Positions 48,367-57,410 of a stretch of DNA of 64,000 nt are shown one piece after another. The position numbers and the translations under genes are program-made. Source of the stretch: JAMXLO01 sp963799415 (GTDB lineage: Bacteria; Pseudomonadota; Alphaproteobacteria; Acetobacterales; Acetobacteraceae); assembly GCA_963799415.1 (NCBI GenBank), contig CAWCXI010000017.1, forward strand, positions 1 to 64,000, written 5' to 3'. How positions within the stretch are numbered: the stretch's first letter is position 1; each line of letters starts with the position of its first letter. The notes beneath the pieces are model-generated. The model saw only the letters and a program-made list of their open reading frames with translations, searched no databases and had not been told where the DNA came from.

Positions 48367-49770
48367 ATGTCCGCCAACCTCACCGCGCTCGCCTATCTGA
48401 TTTCCGCCGTCCTGTTCATCCTTGCGTTGCGCGGGCTGTCGTCGCCCGTCACGTCGCGTCAGGGCAACCTGTTCGGCATGATCGGGATGGGCGTCGCGGT
48501 GATCGCCACGCTCGCCCATCATGGCATGGGCGGTCTGGGTTACGGGCTGATCTTCCTCGGCATCATCATCGGCGGGACGGTCGGCACCTTCGTCGCACTG
48601 CGCATCCAGATGACTGCGCTGCCGCAGCTTGTCGCCGCCTTCCACTCGCTGGTGGGCCTCGCTGCGGTCTTTGTCGCAGCGGCCGCGCTGAACGCGCCCG
48701 AGGCATTCGGCATCGGCACACTCGGCAACGTCCACAGGCAGAGCCTGATCGAGATGTCGCTCGGGCTGGCGATCGGCGCCATCACGTTCTCGGGCTCGCT
48801 GATCGCATTCGCCAAGCTTCAGGCGCTGATGAGCGGAGCGCCGATCTCGTTCCCTGGTCAGCACAAGCTGAACCTCGGGCTCGCCGTGCTTCTGGTGGTG
48901 CTGATCGTGCTGTTCGTCGCGACCGGCAGCCAGGTCGTATTCTGGCTGATCGCGCTGCTGGCATTCGGGCTGGGGTTCCTGATCATCATCCCGATCGGCG
49001 GCGCTGACATGCCCGTGGTCGTGTCGATGCTCAACAGCTACTCGGGCTGGGCGGCGGCGGGCATCGGCTTCACCATCCAGAACCTGGCGCTGATTATCAC
49101 CGGATCGCTGGTCGGCGCCTCGGGTGCGATCCTGTCTTACATCATGTGCAAGGGGATGAACCGCAGCATCATCAACGTGCTGTTGGGCGGCTTCGGTACC
49201 GAGAGCGGTGCGGCGGCGGCCGGTGGCGCGTCAGTGGACCGCACGGTGAAAAGTGGCAATGCCGAGGATGCGGCGTTCATCATGAAGAACGCATCGAAGG
49301 TGATCGTGGTGCCGGGTTACGGCATGGCGGTGGCGCAGGCGCAGCACGCACTGCGCGAGATGGCTGACACGCTGAAGAAGGAAGGGGTGGAGGTAAAGTA
49401 CGCCATTCACCCCGTCGCCGGCCGCATGCCCGGGCACATGAACGTGCTGCTGGCCGAGGCGAATGTGCCGTACGATGAGGTGTTCGAGCTGGAGGAGATC
49501 AACAACGAATTCTCCACCGCCGATGTGGCGTATGTGATCGGCGCGAATGACGTGACCAATCCGGCGGCAAAAACGGACCCGCAGTCGGCGATCTACGGCA
49601 TGCCGATCCTGGACGTGGAGAAGGCGGGGACGGTGCTGTTCGTCAAGCGCTCGATGGCGTCAGGCTATGCGGGCGTCGACAACGTGCTGTTCTTCCGGCC
49701 GAACACGATGATGCTGTTCGGCGATGCGAAGAAGATGACCGAGGAGATCGTGCAGGCACTCGGGCACTGA
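48367..49770 (+). CDS. pntB: NAD(P) transhydrogenase beta subunit
   Basis: 467 residues from ATG 48367, with GAGGG upstream. The membrane part (about 1-270) has the usual NLFGMIGMGVAVIATLAHHG start, and the soluble NADP domain III ends with VPGYGMAVAQAQHALREMAD, GVEVKYAIHPVAGRMPGHMN and the VIGANDVTNPAAKTDP loop. Completes the three-gene pnt operon. NADPH made here could feed biosynthesis under low oxygen. Confidence 0.95.
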   Translation: MSANLTALAYLISAVLFILALRGLSSPVTSRQGNLFGMIGMGVAVIATLAHHGMGGLGYGLIFLGIIIGGTVGTFVALRIQMTALPQLVAAFHSLVGLAAVFVAAAALNAPEAFGIGTLGNVHRQSLIEMSLGLAIGAITFSGSLIAFAKLQALMSGAPISFPGQHKLNLGLAVLLVVLIVLFVATGSQVVFWLIALLAFGLGFLIIIPIGGADMPVVVSMLNSYSGWAAAGIGFTIQNLALIITGSLVGASGAILSYIMCKGMNRSIINVLLGGFGTESGAAAAGGASVDRTVKSGNAEDAAFIMKNASKVIVVPGYGMAVAQAQHALREMADTLKKEGVEVKYAIHPVAGRMPGHMNVLLAEANVPYDEVFELEEINNEFSTADVAYVIGANDVTNPAAKTDPQSAIYGMPILDVEKAGTVLFVKRSMASGYAGVDNVLFFRPNTMMLFGDAKKMTEEIVQALGH

Positions 49771-49822
49771 GCGATGCTGCGGCGTCGCAGGAGCATGCCG
49801 CGCCGACAATGAAATCGTAACC

Positions 49823-51547
49823 ATGGCCAGCGCAGATTTCCATCCGGGAATGAACGCGCATGAGACCGATGGCATGACCGCTCGATGCGACGATCGCCAG
49901 CAGCTTCGCCAGCTCCGCCTTGAACGCGATCGCCACGTCGCGTTTGCCTTTGCCGCGGCGGACCTGCTCATCGAGGTGCGCGAGGATGGCGCGATCCTTG
50001 CCGCCGCCGGCGCAGCCCAGGCGATTCTGGGCGTCAGTCTGGCTCGTCTCGTCGGTACGAAGGTCCTCGACTTCGTGGCAGCCTCCGACCGTCCGCTTGC
50101 CCGGCGGCTGCTCAAACTGGCCCATACGGCATTCCGTATCGATCCTGTCGTGCTGAAACTGAAGCGCGACGATGGCAGCGTCACCAGCACGCTGTTCGGC
50201 GCGTGCCAGCTGCCGGACCGCGACGACAGCGTCTTCCTGAGTGTCACGCTGGTTCCCGACTCGCTCGTCCAAGGCGACAGGGAGCGCGATCTGGCAACCA
50301 GTCTGCTCGCACCGGACGCGCTGAGCGACGCCGCACAGCGTCTGTCGATCGACGATGGCAACGGTGCGCGACAGCTTCAGCTCGTGAAGTTGAATGGCCT
50401 CTCGGGCGCCGCGCGGCAACTGCCCGAGGATCGTGCGCGCCTGCTCATGCAGGAGATCGGTGCCGCCTTGCGGACGGGCTCGATCGGTGGTGACGCTGCC
50501 GGCCGCCTTGCCGATGACACCTTCGGCGTCGTGACCAAGGCGGGCAACGATGCTGTCCGCGATGCCGCCTTGGACGCCGATCTCGCCGAGGCGATCCGCG
50601 GGGCAGGCATACCCGACGGGAAGGTGGGCTCGCAAATCGCGCGGATCGAACTTTCGCCGGCCGGGCTGAGCGACAAGGATGCCGGGCGGGCCATCGCCTA
50701 TGCCATCAACGGGCTTGTCAAGTCGCTGGGCGAAAGCCTCGACGTCGTCTCGCTGCGGAACGGACTGGCGGCGGCGATGAAGGAAGCCGTCAGCCGGGTC
50801 GCGGGCACCCGCCAGATGCTGACGGATGAGCGCTTCTCATTGGTTTATCAGCCGGTCGTGGACCTTTCCACTCGAGCGATCCATCACTACGAGGTCCTGA
50901 GCCGGTTCGGCGGCGGCGCCGACACCTTCGAGACAGTCGTCTTCAGTGAAGACGTTGGCCTCGTCATGGAGCTCGATCTGATCGTCTGCAAGCGGGCGAT
51001 CAAGGCCATGGAGCAAAGCGACAACGCCAGCGTGGCGGTCAATCTCTCCGGCCGATCGGTACAGAATGAGGCGTTTCGGCACGCCTTGAGCGAGCTGCTC
51101 GATACCCTCGGCGATCAGCGTCCTCGCCTGCTGTTCGAGCTCACCGAGTTGGCCGAGATCGACAACATGATGGGGACTGCGGCCTTCCTCAGCGGACTTC
51201 GCAGCAAGGGTCATGCCGTATGCCTGGATGACTTCGGAGCCGGCGCCGCAGCGTACAACTACCTGCGCCGCTTCGATGTCGATTTCCTCAAGATCGATGG
51301 CCCTTTCCTCAAGGCAGCCGGCAACCGCGGGCGCGACCGTGGACTGATCCGCTCGGTCTGCGTGCTCTGCCAGGAGATCGGTTGCAAGGTCATTGGCGAG
51401 ATGATCGAGGACGAGGCGGCGGCATCACTCGCTGCAAAGCTGGGGGTCGGCTACGGCCAGGGCTGGCTGTTCGGCAAGCCGGTGCAGGGGTTGCCGAAGC
51501 CGATCAGGTCGATGCGCCGCAAGGGCACCACGGAGACGTGGCAATAG
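49823..51547 (+). CDS. PAS - degenerate GGDEF-like - EAL c-di-GMP phosphodiesterase-like protein
   Basis: 574 residues. An N-terminal PAS-like domain (about 40-130, DLLIEVREDGAILAAAGAAQ) leads to a middle region (about 170-310) without a GGDEF motif, then an EAL domain. The EAL signature is YEVLSRF. The other metal and catalytic positions are NLSGRSVQ, FELTELAEID, LDDFGAGAAAYNY, FLKIDGPFL, and GEMIEDEAA followed by GQGWLFGKP, so it may be active. It lies 52 bases after pntB. The ligand of the PAS domain is unknown. No membrane segment. Confidence 0.85.
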   Translation: MASADFHPGMNAHETDGMTARCDDRQQLRQLRLERDRHVAFAFAAADLLIEVREDGAILAAAGAAQAILGVSLARLVGTKVLDFVAASDRPLARRLLKLAHTAFRIDPVVLKLKRDDGSVTSTLFGACQLPDRDDSVFLSVTLVPDSLVQGDRERDLATSLLAPDALSDAAQRLSIDDGNGARQLQLVKLNGLSGAARQLPEDRARLLMQEIGAALRTGSIGGDAAGRLADDTFGVVTKAGNDAVRDAALDADLAEAIRGAGIPDGKVGSQIARIELSPAGLSDKDAGRAIAYAINGLVKSLGESLDVVSLRNGLAAAMKEAVSRVAGTRQMLTDERFSLVYQPVVDLSTRAIHHYEVLSRFGGGADTFETVVFSEDVGLVMELDLIVCKRAIKAMEQSDNASVAVNLSGRSVQNEAFRHALSELLDTLGDQRPRLLFELTELAEIDNMMGTAAFLSGLRSKGHAVCLDDFGAGAAAYNYLRRFDVDFLKIDGPFLKAAGNRGRDRGLIRSVCVLCQEIGCKVIGEMIEDEAAASLAAKLGVGYGQGWLFGKPVQGLPKPIRSMRRKGTTETWQ

Positions 51548-51574
51548 TTGCCAACCTGAGCCAGGCAATGACAA

Positions 51575-52063
51575 TCAGGTCTGGTCGGGGAACCAGTCGC
51601 TCAGCACCTGATCCTCGTTGTAGGTGATCGTCGCCAATGGTACCCGCGCTGCCTCGCCGTGCCGACTCAGCGCTTTGTCGATGAGGCGCCGTGCCTTCGG
51701 CAGCATTTGCTCGACGAGTCCGCTGACCTTAGGGCGCAAGCTGGGGCTGTCGCTCAGCAAGTCCTCGATTTCCGAACGCGCGCGATCGATGGTTCCCTGC
51801 CAACCGGCGCGCGGCTCAACCGCCGGAGAGGCCTGCAACTTCATCAAATGCTCGATCACGCTGAGGATGTGGCCGCGCAGCGCGGCGCGTTCAGATCGGC
51901 CCACGGTCTCGATCTCCTCGGCGATGTTCGGCCAGTCGAGGTCCGCGTCGTTGACATGCTCGCCAGCCGCCATCCGGCGCAGTAGTTCACCCTGCCGCTG
52001 GCTCCACGCGTAGATGTCGAGATCGTAGTCGTTCACACCAGCAAGATTAGCATCATTGCGCAT
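51575..52063 (-). CDS. DUF29-family protein
   Basis: 162 residues with the DUF29 pattern: YDLDIYAWSQRQGELLRRMA, LDWPNIAEEIETVGRSERAA and LRGHILSVIEHLMKLQ. Common in cyanobacteria and Rhodospirillales, function unknown. It overlaps the nifJ stop by 11 bases, so it is probably co-transcribed with the reductase genes. Confidence 0.88.
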   Translation of the reverse strand: MRNDANLAGVNDYDLDIYAWSQRQGELLRRMAAGEHVNDADLDWPNIAEEIETVGRSERAALRGHILSVIEHLMKLQASPAVEPRAGWQGTIDRARSEIEDLLSDSPSLRPKVSGLVEQMLPKARRLIDKALSRHGEAARVPLATITYNEDQVLSDWFPDQT

Positions 52064-55000
52064 CTTCGTCGACGCGCTCGCCGGCGCGGGCGGCGATGCC
52101 GCTGTTGCGCAGCCCGGCCGGATGGAAACGTGTGGCAGACCAGCCGGCTATCTCCTCGTAGCTGCGGTACTTTTCCTCCAGCGCCGCTTGCGCCTGCGCC
52201 AATAATATAGCGGCTTCCTCGGGCCGGCTCTGCGCCAGAGCGCGATACCGCGCCTCGTTGTAGGCGTAGTCGCGGAACTTCAGCGTGGGCCGTGGGCTGT
52301 CCAGCACGAATGGGTTCTCGCCGACATCCCGGAGAGCGGGATTGTAGCGGAACAGCGGCCAGTAACCGCAGGCGACCGCCAGGTCCTGCTGCTTCATGCC
52401 GCGCTGCATATCGATGCCGTGCGCGATGCAATGGCAGTAGGCGAGAATCAGCGAAGGCCCCGAATACGCCTCTGCCTCGCGGAACGCCTGAAGCGTCTGC
52501 TGTGGATTGGCTCCCATCGCCACCTGCGCGACATAGACATTCCCATAGGCAATCGACTGCAAGGCCAGGTCCTTGCGCGCCACCCGCTTGCCGGCGGAGG
52601 CAAACTTGGCGATCGCGCCAAGCGGTGTCGCCTTTGAAGCCTGGCCGCCGGTGTTGGAGTACACCTCGGTGTCGAGCACCAGCACATTGACGTCGCGTGC
52701 GCTGGCGAGCACGTGGTCCAGCCCGCCGTAGCCGATGTCGTACGCCCAGCCGTCGCCGCCGATGATCCAAATGCTGCGGCGGACCAGTTGTTCGATCACG
52801 GAAAGCAGATCCTTCGCGCGCGGATCATTCAGCGCGTGCAGACGCCGCTTCAGTTCGCCGACGCGCTCGTGCTGGGCGCGGATGTCCGACTCGTTGACCT
52901 GCGGGGCTCTCAGCGCGGCATTCACGAGATCCTCTCCCAGTGCCGGCGCTATCTCGCGGGTCAGGCTCTGTGCCATTTCCAGGTGCTTGTCCGCGGCCAG
53001 ACGAAAGCCAAGACCGAATTCGGCATTGTCCTCGAACAGCGAGTTAGACCAGGCGGGTCCGCGGCCTTCGCTATTGGTGGACCACGGCGTCACCGGCAGG
53101 TTGCCGCCGTAGATGGACGAGCAACCGGTGGCGTTGGCGATCTGCAGGCGGTCGCCGAACAACTGCGACAGCAGTTTCAGGTACGGTGTCTCGCCGCAGC
53201 CGGCACACGCGCCGGAGTAGGCGAACAGCGGCTCGAGGAACTGCACGCCGCGAACGTTGGCGAAGTCCACGCGCGCCCGATCGTTCATCGGGAGTGCAGC
53301 GAAGAAGGCGTTGTGCACCCGGCCATCTGCGACCAGCCGGTCCTTGTCCTGCATCGCGAGTGACTTGGAGGGCACAACGGGACACGCCTCGACGCAAAGG
53401 CCGCAACCGGTGCAGTCCTCAAACGCGAAGTCGAGTGCGAAGCGGACGTCGGGAAAGCCGCGCACGTTGATCGGCGCTGAGCGAAAACCTGTCGGAGCGC
53501 TGTCGAGCTTCGCCGCATCGAAGTACTTTGCCTGGATCACGCCATGCGGGCAGACGAAGCTGCACTGTCCGCATTGCACGCAGGTATCGGCGTCCCATAT
53601 CGGGACGGCGTCTGCGATGTTGCGCTTCTCCCAGATGGCAGTGCCGGATGGCCATGTGCCATCCACCGGCAAACGGCTCACCGGAATCTCGTCGCCGCGA
53701 CCGCCCAACATCGTGGCGGTCACCTCGCGCACGAAAGCCGGAGCGTGCTCCGGCACAAGCGGTGCCAGGTCGAAGCGGCCGGTCGCCGCCTCTGGCACGG
53801 TGACCTCGAACAGCCGTTCGAGCGTGTCATCGACCGCGCGGAAATTCGCCTTCACCACCGCCTCACCCTTGTTGCCGTAGCTTTTGCGGATCGCCTCCTT
53901 GATGTGGCCGATCGCCCGCTCGCGCGGCAGCACGCCCGAGATTGCGAAGAAGCAGGTCTGCAGCACCGTGTTGGTGCGACCACGCAACCCGACGTCCTGC
54001 GCCACGCGGGAGGCATCGATGACGAACAGTCGCAGCCCGAGCCCGATGATCTTCACCTGCATCGAGCGCGGCAGGTGATCCCAGATTTCATTGGCGCCGT
54101 ACGGAGCGTTCAGCAGCACGGTCGCGCCAGGTGCCGCCAGCCGTAACACATCATGGCGCGTGACGAACTGGAACTGGTGACAGCCAATGAATCCGGCCCG
54201 CTGTATCAGGTAAGGCGCGTGGATCGATCGCGGACCGAAGCGCAGATGCGAAATCGTCTGCGCGCCTGACTTGTGCGAATCGTAGACAAAGTAACCCTGC
54301 GCGTGCAGACCGGCATCCTCCGCGATGATCTTCACGCTGTTCTTGTTGGCGCCCACTGTGCCGTCGGCACCAAGACCGTAAAATACTGCCTGCACAATAT
54401 CATTTGGCTCGATACGGAACGACGCATCTGGTGTCAGACTCGTGTGCGAGACATCATCGTCGATGCCTACCGTGAAGCCATTGTGCGGTTCCGGATTGCG
54501 CAGTTCGTCGAACACCGCCTTCGCCATCGACGGATTGAAATCCTTCGACGACAGCCCGTAGCGGCCACCGACCACCAGCGGCATGCTGCGCCGTCGGCCG
54601 CGTGACACGGCCTGCGCCAGCGCGCTGATAACATCGAGATACAGTGGCTCGCCTGGCGCGCCAGGCTCCTTGGTCTGCTCCAGCACGGCGACGACACGAA
54701 CGCTGCGTGGCAGCGCTGCCAGGAACGCCTCCGCGGCGAATGGCCGATACAGCCGCACCTGCAACACGCCGACCCGCTCCCCCAGCTCGTTCAATGCGGT
54801 CGCGGTGGCGCTTGCCGTTTCCGTTCCTGACCCCATCATGACCACCACGCGATCGGCGTCTTTGGCTCCGTGGTAGTCGAACAGATGATACCGCCGGCCC
54901 GTCGTGGCTGCGAACCGGTCCATCTGCTGCTGCACGATCTCCGGCGCGCGCGCGTAGAATGGATTTGCCGTCTCGCGCGCCTGGAAGAACGTATCAGCAT

Positions 55001-55676
55001 TGTGCGCCGTGCCGCGCACGACCGGACGCTCCGGCGACAGCGCCCGTGCGCGATGTGCACGCACCAGATCATCGTCGATCATGGCGCGGATCTGTGCATC
55101 GCTCAGCAGCGTGATGGTGGCGATTTCATGCGACGTGCGGAAGCCGTCGAAGAAGTGCAGGAACGGTATGCGCGATTCGAGTGTCGCCGCCTGGGCGATC
55201 AGCGCGGAATCGTGCGCCTCCTGCACCGAGGCCGAGGACAGCATGGCGAATCCGGCGGCGCGCACCGCCATCACGTCGGAATGGTCGCCGAAGATCGACA
55301 GCGCCTGGGTGGCAATGGCGCGGGCGGCGATGTGGAACACCGTCGGCGTCAGTTCGCCGGCGATCTTGAACATGTTGGGCAGCATCAGAAGCAGCCCTTG
55401 CGAGGCCGTGAACGTCGTGGTCAACGCACCGGATTGCAGCGCACCGTGCACCGCACCCGCGGCACCGCCTTCGCTCTGCATCTCCTGCACCACGGGGATA
55501 TTGCCCCAAATGTTGGGAATGCCCTTGGCGGACCACTCGTCAGCCAGTTCCGCCATGGTGGAGGACGGTGTGATCGGGAAGATCGCACACACCTCGTTCA
55601 CCCGATAGGCGACGTGGGCCACCGCGGTATTGCCGTCCATCACGGCGCGGGATTCGGCAGGGGCGGGGGAGGTCAT
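52053..55676 (-). CDS. nifJ: Pyruvate:ferredoxin (flavodoxin) oxidoreductase
   Basis: 1207-residue single-chain PFOR, which turns pyruvate and CoA into acetyl-CoA and CO2 with reduction of ferredoxin or flavodoxin. N-terminal domain (NTAVAHVAYRVNEVCAIFPI), a gamma domain, a dicluster ferredoxin domain (CVQCGQCSFVCP near 690 and CTGCGLCVEACP near 755), the proximal cluster motif CAGCGETPY near 820 and the ThDP motif GDGWAYDIGYGG near 970 are in order. The gene starts two bases after the GltD-like gene. Oxygen-labile enzymes of this kind are usually expressed anaerobically. A FixK-type site lies upstream of this operon. Confidence 0.95.
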   Translation of the reverse strand: MTSPAPAESRAVMDGNTAVAHVAYRVNEVCAIFPITPSSTMAELADEWSAKGIPNIWGNIPVVQEMQSEGGAAGAVHGALQSGALTTTFTASQGLLLMLPNMFKIAGELTPTVFHIAARAIATQALSIFGDHSDVMAVRAAGFAMLSSASVQEAHDSALIAQAATLESRIPFLHFFDGFRTSHEIATITLLSDAQIRAMIDDDLVRAHRARALSPERPVVRGTAHNADTFFQARETANPFYARAPEIVQQQMDRFAATTGRRYHLFDYHGAKDADRVVVMMGSGTETASATATALNELGERVGVLQVRLYRPFAAEAFLAALPRSVRVVAVLEQTKEPGAPGEPLYLDVISALAQAVSRGRRRSMPLVVGGRYGLSSKDFNPSMAKAVFDELRNPEPHNGFTVGIDDDVSHTSLTPDASFRIEPNDIVQAVFYGLGADGTVGANKNSVKIIAEDAGLHAQGYFVYDSHKSGAQTISHLRFGPRSIHAPYLIQRAGFIGCHQFQFVTRHDVLRLAAPGATVLLNAPYGANEIWDHLPRSMQVKIIGLGLRLFVIDASRVAQDVGLRGRTNTVLQTCFFAISGVLPRERAIGHIKEAIRKSYGNKGEAVVKANFRAVDDTLERLFEVTVPEAATGRFDLAPLVPEHAPAFVREVTATMLGGRGDEIPVSRLPVDGTWPSGTAIWEKRNIADAVPIWDADTCVQCGQCSFVCPHGVIQAKYFDAAKLDSAPTGFRSAPINVRGFPDVRFALDFAFEDCTGCGLCVEACPVVPSKSLAMQDKDRLVADGRVHNAFFAALPMNDRARVDFANVRGVQFLEPLFAYSGACAGCGETPYLKLLSQLFGDRLQIANATGCSSIYGGNLPVTPWSTNSEGRGPAWSNSLFEDNAEFGLGFRLAADKHLEMAQSLTREIAPALGEDLVNAALRAPQVNESDIRAQHERVGELKRRLHALNDPRAKDLLSVIEQLVRRSIWIIGGDGWAYDIGYGGLDHVLASARDVNVLVLDTEVYSNTGGQASKATPLGAIAKFASAGKRVARKDLALQSIAYGNVYVAQVAMGANPQQTLQAFREAEAYSGPSLILAYCHCIAHGIDMQRGMKQQDLAVACGYWPLFRYNPALRDVGENPFVLDSPRPTLKFRDYAYNEARYRALAQSRPEEAAILLAQAQAALEEKYRSYEEIAGWSATRFHPAGLRNSGIAARAGERVDEDAQ

Positions 55677-55678
55677 GG

Positions 55679-57334
55679 TCAGCTATCCTCCGCGACCATA
55701 TCGATCGCGTGGCAGGGACACTGCTCGAAGCACGTGGCGCAGCCGGTGCATTTCATGGCATCGACACTGTAGCCGAGACCGATGCCCAGTTTGGCGATCG
55801 CCTGCTCGGGGCACGCCGCGAAACAGTTGTCGCACTCGAAGCAGTTGCCGCAGGACAGACAACGTTGTGCCTCGTGCCGCGCCTCAGCTTGGGTCAGGCC
55901 GGCCATCACTTCGTCAAAGCCGGAGACGCTTTGCGCCTTGGTCAGATGGTGCTGCACCGCCGGATCGACGTCGCTGAACACCGGCAGGTTCAGCATATCG
56001 AACGTCACCAGTGGCGCGGAAGCGGGCTTGTCGTAGATCGTGCCACGCAGCCAGGCGTCGATGCATTGCGCTGCCTTCTTGCCGTGCCCAACGGCGACCG
56101 TGACGGTACGCTCTGCCGGGACCATGTCGCCGCCGGCGAACACGCCCGGATGACCGGTCATCATCTGCCGATCCACCACCACCGTGTCCCACTTGAACTC
56201 GACCCCCGGCACCGTGCGAAGGAAATCGCTGTCGCTGTCCTGGCCGAGTGCCAGCACCACGGCGTCGGCCTCCAGAGTTTCCAACTCGCCGGTCGGCTGC
56301 GGCCAGCCCTTGTCGTCGAGTGCCATCCGCTCGATCGTCAGCGTCGGACCGACAATCTCCTTGATCGTCGTCAGCCACTTGATCTTCACGCCCTCGGCCA
56401 ACGCCTCGTCGGCCTCGAACTCATGCGCGGGCATGTGCGCGCGGTCGCGGCGGTACACGATCAGCGTTTCCTCGGCGCCCAGCCGACGGAGGCTGCGGGC
56501 CGCATCCATAGCCGTGTTGCCGCCGCCATAAACCACGACCCGCCGTCCGAGCAGCGGCTTGCTGCCGGTGCTGGTCTCGCGCAGCAGCGCCACCGCATCC
56601 AGCACCCGCACCGCGTCGCGCGCAGGGATATCGACGTGCTTGCCGACATGCGCGCCGATGGCGACGAACACCGCATCGAACTTTCCGGCGTCGCGTTCGG
56701 CGAGCAGGTCGGTGACTTTGTGGTTCAGTTCGATATGCACGCCCATGCACCTGATGCGGGCGATCTCGGCCAGGAGACCGGTGCGGGGCAGGCGGTAGGC
56801 GGGAATGCCGAAATGCAGCATGCCGCCGGGCAGCGGCCCAGCTTCGTGGATCTCGACCTGGTGGCCGCGTCTGGTCAGGTGATAGGCGGCCGACAGTCCG
56901 CTCGGGCCGGCGCCGATGACCAGGATGCGCTTGCCGGTGGCTCGCGCCACGGGCACCGTCCAGCCTTCATCCAACGCCATGTCACCGAGGAAGCGCTCGA
57001 CCGCGTGGATCGACACCGCGGCGTCGAGTTCACCGCGATTGCAGGCGGTTTCGCAGGGGTGATAGCAGACCCTCCCGTGCGTCGCCGGCAGCGGGTTGTC
57101 GGCTATCAGGGTCTCCCACGCGCGGCGATACTCACCTGCCTGCGCAAGCGCCAGCCAGGCCTGGATGTCCTCCCCGGCGGGGCAGGCGTGATTGCAGGGC
57201 GGCTTCAGCGAGACGTAGTGTGGCAACCGGGTGCGGAACGGCCCGGAGCCGTGATGAAGCGTCAGATCGACCGCCGGGGTCAGATCGTGCGCGGTTCGCG
57301 ACGCGGTTCGCTGGTTTTCGTCCATGCGGCGCAT
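55679..57334 (-). CDS. GltD-like NAD(P)/FAD oxidoreductase with C-terminal 2[4Fe-4S] ferredoxin domain
   Basis: 551 residues. The N-terminal Fer4_20 helical domain has CNHACPAGEDIQAWL and RVCYHPCETACNRG. Two dinucleotide folds follow (LVIGAGPSGLSAAYHLTRRG and VVVYGGGNTAMDAARSLRR), as in the glutamate synthase small subunit. An extra C-terminal segment has CDNCFAACPEQAI and CTGCATCFEQCPCHAI, a two-cluster ferredoxin. It is the upstream partner of nifJ, so it probably passes electrons between NAD(P)H and ferredoxin (inference). M1 at 57334 has GAGAG five bases upstream; an ATG at 57325 is the alternative. Confidence 0.88.
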   Translation of the reverse strand: MRRMDENQRTASRTAHDLTPAVDLTLHHGSGPFRTRLPHYVSLKPPCNHACPAGEDIQAWLALAQAGEYRRAWETLIADNPLPATHGRVCYHPCETACNRGELDAAVSIHAVERFLGDMALDEGWTVPVARATGKRILVIGAGPSGLSAAYHLTRRGHQVEIHEAGPLPGGMLHFGIPAYRLPRTGLLAEIARIRCMGVHIELNHKVTDLLAERDAGKFDAVFVAIGAHVGKHVDIPARDAVRVLDAVALLRETSTGSKPLLGRRVVVYGGGNTAMDAARSLRRLGAEETLIVYRRDRAHMPAHEFEADEALAEGVKIKWLTTIKEIVGPTLTIERMALDDKGWPQPTGELETLEADAVVLALGQDSDSDFLRTVPGVEFKWDTVVVDRQMMTGHPGVFAGGDMVPAERTVTVAVGHGKKAAQCIDAWLRGTIYDKPASAPLVTFDMLNLPVFSDVDPAVQHHLTKAQSVSGFDEVMAGLTQAEARHEAQRCLSCGNCFECDNCFAACPEQAIAKLGIGLGYSVDAMKCTGCATCFEQCPCHAIDMVAEDS

Positions 57335-57360
57335 CTGGCTCTCTGTCCGTTAGCAAATCA

Positions 57361-57374
57361 TTGACGTGGATCAA
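57361..57374. promoter_or_regulatory. FNR/FixK-type binding site between the nifJ operon and pfkB
   Basis: TTGACGTGGATCAA fits the FNR/FixK pattern TTGAY-N4-RTCAA. It lies in the 76-base intergenic space between divergent genes. Placed at -41.5 it would put start sites near 57326 (leftward) and 57409 (rightward), that is, almost at the start codons. Which promoter it serves is not settled. Confidence 0.7.
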
Positions 57375-57410
57375 CCCACTGTCAGGTGCCAATTGCTAGC
57401 TTCGGTCGCC

